Below the pieces are notes generated by a model. That model worked only from the letters and a program-made list of their open reading frames with translations. It did not search any database and was not told the DNA's origin. This document shows, piece by piece, positions 46,276-54,281 of a stretch of 64,000 bases of DNA. The translations under genes and the position numbers were made by a program. Origin of the DNA: Marinomonas piezotolerans (GTDB lineage Bacteria > Pseudomonadota > Gammaproteobacteria > Pseudomonadales > Marinomonadaceae); contig NZ_QKRA01000002.1 in assembly GCF_003362755.1 (NCBI RefSeq), positions 620,001 through 684,000 on the forward strand, in the 5' to 3' direction. Within the stretch, counting starts at the first letter, position 1, and the number at the start of each line of letters is the position of its first letter.

Positions 46276-47238
46276 TTACGGATTATAACGGTCTAAAATA
46301 GCACCTACTTCCTTAGGATCTTCTGCTTTCCATTCGTCAACCATGGTGTTGCCGATTGCTTGCAATTCACTGATAAGCTTCGCAGAAGGGTCGCTTACAT
46401 TCATGCCATTATCGATGAGTTTTTGTTTGTCACTTGCGGCGCGTTCGGCCACTTTTTCCCAGCCCATTTTTTCGGCGTGCTCAGCGGCCGTTAGGATGGC
46501 TGATTGTACATCTTTGTCTAGTCGGCGGAACGCGCGTTTGTTGACGACGACAATGTTTTTCGGAATCCAGGCTTTAACATCCGTGTAGTAGTTAACATAA
46601 TCCCACGCTTGGCTATCCACACCCGTAGATGGGGAGGTGATCATAGCTTGGATGATACCTGTACTGAATGCTTGCGGGATGTCAGGTACTTGGATAGTGG
46701 TTGGTGTCGTACCCATCAGGTCTGCGAGACGAGACGTCGACGGGCTGTAAGCACGCATTTTTGAACCACTTAAATCACTTAATTGATTGACTGGCATGTC
46801 GGTGTAAAGGCTTTGTGCTGGCCATGCAACCGCATAAAGTAGTTTCATGCCGCGTTGGTCCAGTTGCTTTTCAACCGCCGGTTTAGCCGCTTCCCACAAT
46901 TTTTTAGAGTCCTCAAAGGAGGTGGCTAAAAATGGGATATTGTCATGCTTAAACACAGGGTGCTCGTTGCCTAAAATACCTAGAAACACCTCGCCAAGCT
47001 GTACTTGACCGGTTTTCACCGCGCGGGGGATTTCGGTATGTTTGACCAAAGATCCGCCTGAATGGACGGTTATCTCCAACTCTCCACCGGTTGCGTCTTG
47101 GATGTCTTTGGCAAAGCCATAAGCAATTTGTGTCGGCAGATTGCCATCCCCATAAGGGGTAGGCATGTGCCATTTATCGGCGATGGCGGCGGTAGACATG
47201 AGGCTGCCCATGACAATTGCTGTGGTTAGTTTTTTCAT
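46276..47238 (-). CDS. dctP: TRAP transporter periplasmic receptor
   Basis: This 320-residue DctP-family receptor has a signal peptide MKKLTTAIVMGSLMSTAAIA and mature start DKWHMP. Further family traits are EITVHSGGSLVKHTEIPRAVKTG and the conserved Arg region GSKMRAYSPSTSRLADLMG. A DctP subfamily from Bordetella binds pyroglutamate, and this operon context fits the same ligand. The start at 47238 is taken for the signal peptide and AGGA upstream; a longer frame to 47304 adds an implausible leader. Confidence 0.93.
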   Translation of the reverse strand: MKKLTTAIVMGSLMSTAAIADKWHMPTPYGDGNLPTQIAYGFAKDIQDATGGELEITVHSGGSLVKHTEIPRAVKTGQVQLGEVFLGILGNEHPVFKHDNIPFLATSFEDSKKLWEAAKPAVEKQLDQRGMKLLYAVAWPAQSLYTDMPVNQLSDLSGSKMRAYSPSTSRLADLMGTTPTTIQVPDIPQAFSTGIIQAMITSPSTGVDSQAWDYVNYYTDVKAWIPKNIVVVNKRAFRRLDKDVQSAILTAAEHAEKMGWEKVAERAASDKQKLIDNGMNVSDPSAKLISELQAIGNTMVDEWKAEDPKEVGAILDRYNP

Positions 47239-47331
47239 TGTTCCTGTCCTTTCGTTGTGAAGGTTAGTGTTGTTGTGATGAAAATCGCCGCTCGTCAGAG
47301 CCAAAGTCTAGCGAGCGGTAAAGCAAAAAAA

Positions 47332-48132
47332 TTAGAGCACTGCTAAATCAGTATCGAGGATGTCTGTAATCAGCATCTTGCCCGGTGCATGAGTAATACA
47401 GATTGGTGGTTTTGCGTTGCGAATGGCGAGTTGCGGCGTGACGCCACACGCCCAGAAGACGGGGACTTCCTGATCTTTGATAGTGACCGGATCGCCGAAT
47501 TCTGGCTGACTTAAATCGCGAATGCCAATGGCTTCAGGGGAACCAAAATGCAGTGGCGCACCATGAGCTTTTGGAAAGCGTGTGGTGATTTGAATGGCTC
47601 GTATCGCATCTTTTGGTGTGTAGGGGCGCATAGTTACCACGGTGTTGCCGTGAAAACGCCCCGCAGGCACGGTTGCGATATTCGTTTCAAACATTGAGAC
47701 ATTGACCCCTAACTCAATGTTACGAGGCGGAAGGCCAGCGGTTGACAGAGCGTGCTCGAATGAAAACGAACAGCCTAGAACAAAGGCCACCATGTCCTCT
47801 TGCCACAGAGCTTCGATGTCGTTGAGACTTTCGACTTTCACACCATCGCGATAGACATAGTACTCTGGTACATCGTGGCGAATGTCGATGTCGTGGCCAA
47901 GTGTCGGAAGACGGTAGTCGCCGACTTCGGACACACCAATTAAGGGGCAAGCAACGGGGTTTTTTTGACAGTAGAGTAGGAATTCGTTGGCGTATGCTTG
48001 CGGTAAAATGACAACGTTACCTTGCATGGCTCCTGTAGCAAGGCCGCTGGTTGGCCCCGTATGCTCTTGGCGACGGATGGCTTGGCGTAATTGGGCCGTT
48101 TCAATAAGCAGCTTAGATGACGAATGAGACAT
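47332..48132 (-). CDS. YcsI-type putative hydro-lyase (DUF1445)
   Basis: This 266-residue protein is of the DUF1445 family, with [34 protein letters not shown] in the first half, [13 protein letters not shown] and the final [30 protein letters not shown] block. The B. subtilis homologue YcsI sits with pxpABC, and a vertebrate protein containing this domain acts as a D-glutamate cyclase. A step linking D-glutamate and 5-oxoproline is therefore plausible here. It is the first gene of the operon, 93 bases before dctP. Confidence 0.88.
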   Translation of the reverse strand: MSHSSSKLLIETAQLRQAIRRQEHTGPTSGLATGAMQGNVVILPQAYANEFLLYCQKNPVACPLIGVSEVGDYRLPTLGHDIDIRHDVPEYYVYRDGVKVESLNDIEALWQEDMVAFVLGCSFSFEHALSTAGLPPRNIELGVNVSMFETNIATVPAGRFHGNTVVTMRPYTPKDAIRAIQITTRFPKAHGAPLHFGSPEAIGIRDLSQPEFGDPVTIKDQEVPVFWACGVTPQLAIRNAKPPICITHAPGKMLITDILDTDLAVL

Positions 48133-48224
48133 GCTGGCTTCCTAATTATTATCACAGTTGGTGTGAATTAAGAGTAGAAGCGCTCGCTATAAAAAGTCTA
48201 ATCGTGTTTTTTTGGTGTTTTTGA

Positions 48225-49139
48225 TCAATTATTTTTATCAAGCAAGGTTTTCGCGTATTCATTTGCTGTCTCCGCAGCAATACGAGCGGCGACCTCGGCA
48301 ATCGGGTTAAACGGCTCATTCGAGTACGATGCCGTAAATTTAAGCTCCGTTGGCGTCCAGATCGCGCGAATTCGTTTCAACGAGCCTTCCTCTAAATCTT
48401 TCTTAATCATGACATCAGGCATCGTAGCGATACCGACACCATCGAGCGCTAAACTGCGGCATGCGGCCAGCGAAGTAGAGGTGAAAAAGTGTACTGCTGG
48501 TCCATCCAGCTCTCTAAACTTGTGAGAGATTTCGACAAACGGCTTACTGTTTCTCGCATAGGAAATAATTGGCCAAGCAGATAGCTCCTCTAGATACAGT
48601 AGTCGATCTGGCAAGTCGAGCTGTGGGCTGGCGGCCCATGATAAGGAAAATGTACAGAGATCTAAGTTAACAATATTAGGATCATTAAGCGGCCCCATGA
48701 GAAAACCGAGATCGATGGAGCGATCTTTGATCCCTGCCGACAAAGTACTGGTAATTTCAACGGTAAGTTCGACGTCTAGGTTGGGCATTTCGCTGTGAAG
48801 ACGGCCTAAAAAGGTTGATAACCAAGTGTGTGCGATGGTTTCTGAAACCCCCAATCGTAATACGCCTGAATACGCTGAGGTGCTGCCTGCCCGTTTACGG
48901 AGCTGCTCTGACTGGTAAAGAATCTTCTCCGCATAAGGAAGAAGATCTTTGCCTTTGGCCGTTAGCACGATCGGGCTAGAGCCTACTTCTCGCTCGAAGA
49001 GTTTGACTCCTAACTCAGATTCTAAGTTGGCGATTCGGGCTGAAATGGCAGGTTGGGTCGTATGCATACGCTCAGCGGCTTTGCGAAAACTTCCCAGCGA
49101 AGCAACCCAGACAAAGGTTTCTAAACGTTTGTGATTCAA
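48225..49139 (-). CDS. LysR-type regulator of the 5-oxoproline operon
   Basis: This 304-residue LysR protein has the helix-turn-helix block FVWVASLGSFRKAAERMHTTQPAISARIANLE and a typical substrate domain. I take the TTG start at 49139 because AGGAG lies 7 bases upstream; a GTG at 49163 overlaps that site. It lies 92 bases upstream of the YcsI-type gene on the same strand, an unusual tandem order for LysR genes, and is the probable activator. Confidence 0.88.
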   Translation of the reverse strand: MNHKRLETFVWVASLGSFRKAAERMHTTQPAISARIANLESELGVKLFEREVGSSPIVLTAKGKDLLPYAEKILYQSEQLRKRAGSTSAYSGVLRLGVSETIAHTWLSTFLGRLHSEMPNLDVELTVEITSTLSAGIKDRSIDLGFLMGPLNDPNIVNLDLCTFSLSWAASPQLDLPDRLLYLEELSAWPIISYARNSKPFVEISHKFRELDGPAVHFFTSTSLAACRSLALDGVGIATMPDVMIKKDLEEGSLKRIRAIWTPTELKFTASYSNEPFNPIAEVAARIAAETANEYAKTLLDKNN

Positions 49140-49322
49140 ATGGTATCTCCTAGCTAATAGCACTCAGAGTACTTAGCTATGGTGAGCGCGACAAGGGAAT
49201 TAACAGTGTGCTGCGTGAGAAATGCGCTTAATTGACACGCTTCTTGTCAAAAGATTTCTATCACGGCGCTATCTAACGCGGCATGGCTTTTGTATGCTCT
49301 GAGTATCTGTTTGGAGCATATT

Positions 49323-49901
49323 ATGAACCGTCTCATTACATTGATGTTAAAAGGGTTAGTGGCCGTATTGCCAATAGGGCTGACCGTCTATCTGTTGTTT
49401 TGGATATTATCGACCGCGGAAAGCTTGGCCAAGCCGTTGGTCCTGCTGGTTGTCCCTCAAGATTATTACTTTCCAGGGTTGGGGCTTGCAACCAGCTTAG
49501 TATTATTGGCTATGATTGGCCTGTTCGTGAACCTTTATGGGGTTCGCTACTTGATGAAGCTGAGTCACCGCATATTTGAGCGTATTCCATTGGTGAAATC
49601 CATCTATGGCGCAATTCGAGATATGATGACGGTATTTAATCTTTCAAAGAAACAAGAGCTGCAAAGTGTGGTCTCATTAGAGATTCAAGGGATGCAGGTC
49701 ATCGGCTTTGTGACTGGGGAAAAAACCGGTCAGCGATTATTCGGTGACGCAGACTTAGTGGGCGTGTATTTACCGTTAAGCTACCAAATTGGTGGGATGA
49801 CGGTCTATGTTTCACGTGAAAAACTGACCGCTCTTGACTTAACGATGGAAGAGGGCATGCGCATCGCTGTGACCGGTGGTGTGCAATCAACGAGTACTTG
49901 A
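49323..49901 (+). CDS. DUF502 family membrane protein
   Basis: This 192-residue protein has two or three N-terminal hydrophobic segments and the DUF502 pattern: KGLVAVLPIGLTVYLLFWIL, RIPLVKSIYGAIRDMMTVF and GVYLPLSYQIGGMTVYVSRE. The function is unknown in bacteria. GGAG lies 6 bases before the ATG. The next gene starts 1 base after its stop. Confidence 0.9.
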   Translation: MNRLITLMLKGLVAVLPIGLTVYLLFWILSTAESLAKPLVLLVVPQDYYFPGLGLATSLVLLAMIGLFVNLYGVRYLMKLSHRIFERIPLVKSIYGAIRDMMTVFNLSKKQELQSVVSLEIQGMQVIGFVTGEKTGQRLFGDADLVGVYLPLSYQIGGMTVYVSREKLTALDLTMEEGMRIAVTGGVQSTST

Positions 49902-49902
49902 T

Positions 49903-50235
49903 ATGCAATTAGAACAAATCGCTGTGTTGCTGGAGGAAAAAGGTTACCCAGCAAAGTTAAAGACCTTTCCAAGACGGATTTATGTCGGCTCAATTGGCTC
50001 CTTTTATGGTGTGACCATTGTACAGAATGAGCAGACTGGAGCGCTTAAAGTGTCTTATCAGCCGTTAATATTGATTTTCGGTAGTTGTCTACTGATCTAC
50101 AGCTTCATTATCAGTTATGGCAATGATGACATGTTGTCCGCATTAATTGGTATTACAGCAGCATCAGTGATTGCTAACTTCTTTAAATCGCGTGCAAAGA
50201 AATACGAAATTGAAGCGATTCTGGCTGATTTGTAG
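49903..50235 (+). CDS. small membrane protein, unknown
   Basis: This is a 110-residue protein. Residues 1-50 form a soluble part (QLEQIAVLLEEKGYPAKLKTF) and residues 55-95 contain two hydrophobic segments. No family is recognised. Its position one base after the DUF502 gene suggests co-translation and a shared role. Confidence 0.75.
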   Translation: MQLEQIAVLLEEKGYPAKLKTFPRRIYVGSIGSFYGVTIVQNEQTGALKVSYQPLILIFGSCLLIYSFIISYGNDDMLSALIGITAASVIANFFKSRAKKYEIEAILADL

Positions 50236-50256
50236 CGCCTTTGAGGGTTGGGTTGA

Positions 50257-51393
50257 TTACAATTTTTTCCGAAATCTTAGCGATGCCGCCAGCAAGCCAA
50301 CTAAGATAAACCCGAGTAGCCAAAAGGCATCAAACTCTACAGAAGAGAGCGTTGCATCACGCAATACTATCGCGCGTGCCATGCGGATAAAGTGGGTAGC
50401 GGGAAGGCCTTCTGCTATCCATTGTGCTGGCACGGGCATCGCTTGATATGGAAACATAAAGCCAGACAGCAAGATGGAAGGCAGTAATATAAACACGGTC
50501 AGTTGCATCGCTTGAAGCTGAGTTTTTGCGATGGTAGAGATGACCAATCCTAGTGTCAGGCTGGCGAATATAAATAATAAGGACGCACCAAACAGTGACA
50601 TTAACCCGCCACGAATGGGTACGTGAAATAGAATGTGCCCGACCGCGAGTATAATGCTTACCTGAATCAATCCTGCGAAGACATATGGGATAATCTTACC
50701 CAGCATTAACTCAAAAGAGCGAATCGGCGTATTGATTAAGAATTCCATATTGCCGTGTTCGCGCTCACGTACGATGGCAGCCGATGTAAATAAAATCATC
50801 GTCATGGTGAGAATAACGCCTAGCAGCCCGGGAACGATATTAACCACGGAGCGTTGTTCAGGGTTAAACCATTGAACTACCTCAAACGTGGGTGGAAGCG
50901 TTTGAGGGGGGTGACCCGATACATCATTCAATGGCATCGTTCGTAGGCTGCGTACCGTTGCCGCAATGAGAGTGTCAGATCCGTCTACCAGCCATTGGCC
51001 AATAGGACGAGCTAACGTTGTTGATGTGCTTTGGGCGGCGCTATTTGGGTGTAGCAAAAGTCGTCGGTCTAAGTCTTCAGGAAGTATTAAAACCGCCTTC
51101 ACCTCACCTCTTACAATGGCACCACTGGCGGCTTGAGGTGAGAGATAGTTGTGGTTGAAACGAACCGCTTGGGTCGCTTCCACTGCTTGCAAAATGGATC
51201 GGCTGGTTTGGTTGCTCGCGAGATCAACGACACCAGCAGGGATATGCCGCGCATCGGTATTGATGGCATACCCAAACAGCATTAACTGAATCAGAGGGAT
51301 CATCACAATCATGCCAAAGGTCATGCGATCTCTAGACAGTTGCTTGAGCTCTTTGAGCATTACCGCCCAGATTCTCGCTAAACTAACCCACAT
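50257..51393 (-). CDS. ABC-2 type exporter permease
   Basis: This 378-residue permease of the YhhJ/YbhR type has an N-terminal segment followed by a large periplasmic loop (about residues 45-180) and five C-terminal segments. Characteristic blocks are RDRMTFGMIVMIPLIQLMLFGYAINTD, SAAIVREREHGNMEFLINTPI and LLSGFMFPYQAMP. It is the only permease gene here; the related ybh operon has two, so a homodimer is likely. The start overlaps the ATPase end by 11 bases. Confidence 0.9.
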   Translation of the reverse strand: MWVSLARIWAVMLKELKQLSRDRMTFGMIVMIPLIQLMLFGYAINTDARHIPAGVVDLASNQTSRSILQAVEATQAVRFNHNYLSPQAASGAIVRGEVKAVLILPEDLDRRLLLHPNSAAQSTSTTLARPIGQWLVDGSDTLIAATVRSLRTMPLNDVSGHPPQTLPPTFEVVQWFNPEQRSVVNIVPGLLGVILTMTMILFTSAAIVREREHGNMEFLINTPIRSFELMLGKIIPYVFAGLIQVSIILAVGHILFHVPIRGGLMSLFGASLLFIFASLTLGLVISTIAKTQLQAMQLTVFILLPSILLSGFMFPYQAMPVPAQWIAEGLPATHFIRMARAIVLRDATLSSVEFDAFWLLGFILVGLLAASLRFRKKL

Positions 51394-52306
51394 GACGACC
51401 TCCGGTCGAAGCGACAAAGACATCTTCTAGGCTGGCACGGGCCAACTCAAAATGATGACTTGAACTCAAACTTTGCAAGTAACCTATGGGGTCGTTGATG
51501 TCTTGGCGTACGAGCAAGCGAAGTCTGGCCCCTATCTGAGCCGCGGACACGATGGTGCTGTGTCGACTGAGGGATTGCTTTAGACCACGTAGATCATTAC
51601 CACTGGCCTCCACTACCGTCGCAGGCATACTAGCCATCAGATTTTTTGGGGAGCCATCGGCGCGTTTATTACCTTCTTCTAGAATTGCTAGTGCATGACA
51701 ACGCTCGGCCTCATCCATATAGTGAGTGGAGACGAGAATTGTGGTGCCTTGATCGCATAGATCAAAAAGATGCTCCCAAAAATCACGCCGATTCTCGGGG
51801 TCCACAGCCGAGGTTGGCTCGTCAAGAAATAGAAGTTCGGGCTTGTGTAATGTGGCACAGGCTAAGGCTAGACGCTGTTTTTGGCCTCCGCTCATCGACC
51901 CCGCTAATTGCTTCTCTCTCCCTAGAAGGTCATAACGTTGCAGAAGTTTCTGAACACGAGCTTTACGATGTGTCCGTTTTAGTCCGTAGATCGCTGCGAC
52001 AAAGTTGAGATTCTCTAAAACGGTTAAATTGTTGTATAGAGAAAATGCTTGAGTCATGTAGCCAATACGCTGCTTGAGTGCCTCTTCGTGGTGTTTGATG
52101 GGAATGCCAAATAACTCGATCTCACCTGATGTCGGTTCCAATAGACCCGTTAGCATCCGTATAGTGGTCGATTTTCCACAGCCGTTAGGGCCGAGGAATC
52201 CATAAATAGTGCCTTTGGGTATACTCAGGTCAAGTTGATTAACAGCGGTACCAGAACTGAACGTCTTGGTTAATTGACGACTTTGAATGACCACATCTTG
52301 GCTCAT
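51383..52306 (-). CDS. ABC exporter ATPase
   Basis: This is a 307-residue ATPase of the drug/efflux ABC-2 group. Walker A is GPNGCGKST, the signature MSGGQKQR, Walker B LLFLDEPTSAVD and the switch His lies in STHYMDEAERC. It works with the following permease and the preceding membrane-fusion lipoprotein. Its start overlaps the end of the HlyD-type gene as ATGA. Confidence 0.93.
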   Translation of the reverse strand: MSQDVVIQSRQLTKTFSSGTAVNQLDLSIPKGTIYGFLGPNGCGKSTTIRMLTGLLEPTSGEIELFGIPIKHHEEALKQRIGYMTQAFSLYNNLTVLENLNFVAAIYGLKRTHRKARVQKLLQRYDLLGREKQLAGSMSGGQKQRLALACATLHKPELLFLDEPTSAVDPENRRDFWEHLFDLCDQGTTILVSTHYMDEAERCHALAILEEGNKRADGSPKNLMASMPATVVEASGNDLRGLKQSLSRHSTIVSAAQIGARLRLLVRQDINDPIGYLQSLSSSHHFELARASLEDVFVASTGGRHVG

Positions 52307-53244
52307 TTCAGAACGGCCTCCAATGGTGTGCCTGTTGGCACTTGTTCCGCGTTTTGGAGTGTAATTTCAGCTAAATATACCAATCTGGCTCGCTCTTTTT
52401 CATTCAGCGCGTAGTAAGGTGTGTAAGCAGGCTCGCTACGAATATTACGTACAATGCCAACGAAAGGGTCTGTATATCCCGAGATGTTAATCCTGACTTG
52501 CTCGCCTTGATTCAATGTCGTCCTCGCCGCTTGCGGCACATAAATCCGAGCGTAAGGTGTGCCATTCTTGATAAGTCGAAACAGTGCGGCCCCCGTGGTC
52601 ACAGAATCTCCTGATTGCCATGGTGCGCTATCAACAACCGCGTCTTGTGGCGCAATAATCCGGTACCGGGTAAGGGTTATCTGTGCGGCGTTGAGCTGTG
52701 CCTGCGCTGCATCAACCTGTGCTTGTAGGCGCTGTAATACTTCCTCACGAGTCCCATTTTTGAGCTCAAGCCATTGCTGCTGACTTTGGTTTGCTTGGGC
52801 CAGTGTTTGGTCACGCAACGCCCTAGCGTTGTCGAGTACCGCTTGTCCAACCGCGTTGACGGCAAACAGCTCTTGACTGCGTTGATATTGTCTTTGTGCA
52901 TCTATTTGGCTCGCTTGTGCGGCCTGCCAAGCTGCGTAGGCTGAGGCTACTTGTTCTGAGCGCGCGCCGTGTTGGGCTTCATCAAGGGAAGCCTGTGCCT
53001 GTTTAAGTTGCGCTTCGGCTAATGCCACTTGGGTTTGCGCGTAGCGATCATCAAGTTTGGCCAATAGCTGACCTTTCGTAACGTGATCCCCTTCATCAAC
53101 TAGTATGTCAGTAATGGTTTCACTAACTAGCGCATTAATACTTATGTGGTTGCGTTCAAGGGTGCCTAATGCGAGATGCTCTGAGTCGTCTTGGCATGCA
53201 CTAAGTATTAGGCAAACTGAAGTGATGAAAAGCCGCTTTATCAT
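52303..53244 (-). CDS. HlyD-type membrane fusion lipoprotein
   Basis: This 313-residue adaptor has a lipoprotein signal (LILSAC), a lipoyl-like segment (ETITDILVDEGDHVTKGQLLAKLDDRYAQ), a long coiled coil of about 120 residues rich in Gln/Ala, and a second lipoyl half (APQDAVVDSAPWQSGDSVTTG). It should bridge the ABC exporter to an outer-membrane channel encoded elsewhere. The ATG at 53244 is chosen to give the lipobox; its ribosome site is weak. Confidence 0.9.
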   Translation of the reverse strand: MIKRLFITSVCLILSACQDDSEHLALGTLERNHISINALVSETITDILVDEGDHVTKGQLLAKLDDRYAQTQVALAEAQLKQAQASLDEAQHGARSEQVASAYAAWQAAQASQIDAQRQYQRSQELFAVNAVGQAVLDNARALRDQTLAQANQSQQQWLELKNGTREEVLQRLQAQVDAAQAQLNAAQITLTRYRIIAPQDAVVDSAPWQSGDSVTTGAALFRLIKNGTPYARIYVPQAARTTLNQGEQVRINISGYTDPFVGIVRNIRSEPAYTPYYALNEKERARLVYLAEITLQNAEQVPTGTPLEAVLK

Positions 53245-53474
53245 TGTCGTAATACATCCTAATAGACGGTTATAGAAATAATATAGCGCTAAATACAGCA
53301 TTCATATATTGATTCGTATGGGATTTCTTCAGGATAGACCGAACAACGTAATGTTTTATATGTCGGCAGTTAACAGGTGGCGTGAATCAGTAGGCAGTTG
53401 TAGTACGATAGTCGAGCAATCGTTTATTTGAAGACGGCTGATTCTGTCGAGACACAATAGGGAATTGATTGAGT

Positions 53475-54203
53475 ATGCAATTGAGCAAAGTAATCGGACA
53501 TCGTGGCGCGGCTGGTTTAGCGCCAGAGAACACTTTGGCTTCGATCCGGGCCGCTGCGGAAGTGGGTGTTAAGTGGGTTGAAATTGATGTGTATCCCATT
53601 GCCCAAGGTGGTTTGGTAATTTTCCATGATGATACGTTAGAGCGGTGTACTAATGGTTCTGGACTGACTCTAGATGCAAATCTGGAAACCATTTTGTCTT
53701 TGGATGCTGGCGCATGGTTTGGGGAGGCGCATCTTGGTGAAAAAGTGCCGACATTAGAACAGGCGCTTGATTGTATTCAGTCACTAGGGTTGGGATTAAA
53801 CTTAGAAATAAAATATGAAGGTGCTGATGTGGAGGCTGTTGTACCGCCTATTCTGGCGGTATTGGCGGAGCGCTGGCAGGACAATGAAAAACTGTTAGTC
53901 TCAAGCTTCAATTACGCTGCATTGGAAATGTGTTTTAAGGTGAACCCGCTGCGCCATTTGGCGTATTTGGTGGAAGAGGTACCCAGTGATTGGTTACTGA
54001 AACTTGCGGCCATCCAAGCATACAGTCTGAATTGCTATTACCTGCCACTTACAGAAGAGCAAGCTGTTGCGGTGAAGTCTGCCGGATACAAGCTACTTTG
54101 CTACACTGCCAATGAGCCAGATCTTGTCGCACAACATTGGGAATGGGGGATGGATGCTGTGATCACCGACGACCCCCGCCAGTTCATGCATTTGGAGCAC
54201 TAA
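53475..54203 (+). CDS. ugpQ: glycerophosphodiester phosphodiesterase, cytoplasmic
   Basis: This 242-residue GDPD enzyme cleaves glycerophosphodiesters to glycerol-3-phosphate and an alcohol. Conserved residues are in IGHRGAAGLAPENTL (His, Arg, Glu), EIDVYPIAQGGLVIFHDD and LNLEIK. There is no signal peptide, as in UgpQ. A TTG start two codons upstream (53469) has better ribosome-site spacing and cannot be excluded. The stop codon lies within an inverted repeat. Confidence 0.92.
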   Translation: MQLSKVIGHRGAAGLAPENTLASIRAAAEVGVKWVEIDVYPIAQGGLVIFHDDTLERCTNGSGLTLDANLETILSLDAGAWFGEAHLGEKVPTLEQALDCIQSLGLGLNLEIKYEGADVEAVVPPILAVLAERWQDNEKLLVSSFNYAALEMCFKVNPLRHLAYLVEEVPSDWLLKLAAIQAYSLNCYYLPLTEEQAVAVKSAGYKLLCYTANEPDLVAQHWEWGMDAVITDDPRQFMHLEH

Positions 54204-54223
54204 GTGAACGCTCACTTAGTGCT
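54196..54223 (+). terminator. inverted repeat overlapping the ugpQ stop codon
   Basis: Perfect 12-bp arms AGCACTAAGTGA/TCACTTAGTGCT with a 4-base loop; the TAA stop is in the left arm. No T run follows. Confidence 0.65.
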
Positions 54224-54241
54224 TACATGTGAAATAGAAGC

Positions 54242-54281
54242 CTGAAACTGCGTTAGAATAAGTTCTCTAACGCAGTTTCAG
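54242..54281 (-). terminator. stem-loop overlapping the mrcA stop codon
   Basis: Perfect 16-bp arms CTGAAACTGCGTTAGA/TCTAACGCAGTTTCAG with an 8-base loop; the mrcA stop codon is inside the arm. Read on the minus strand it continues GCTTCTATTTC. Confidence 0.7.
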
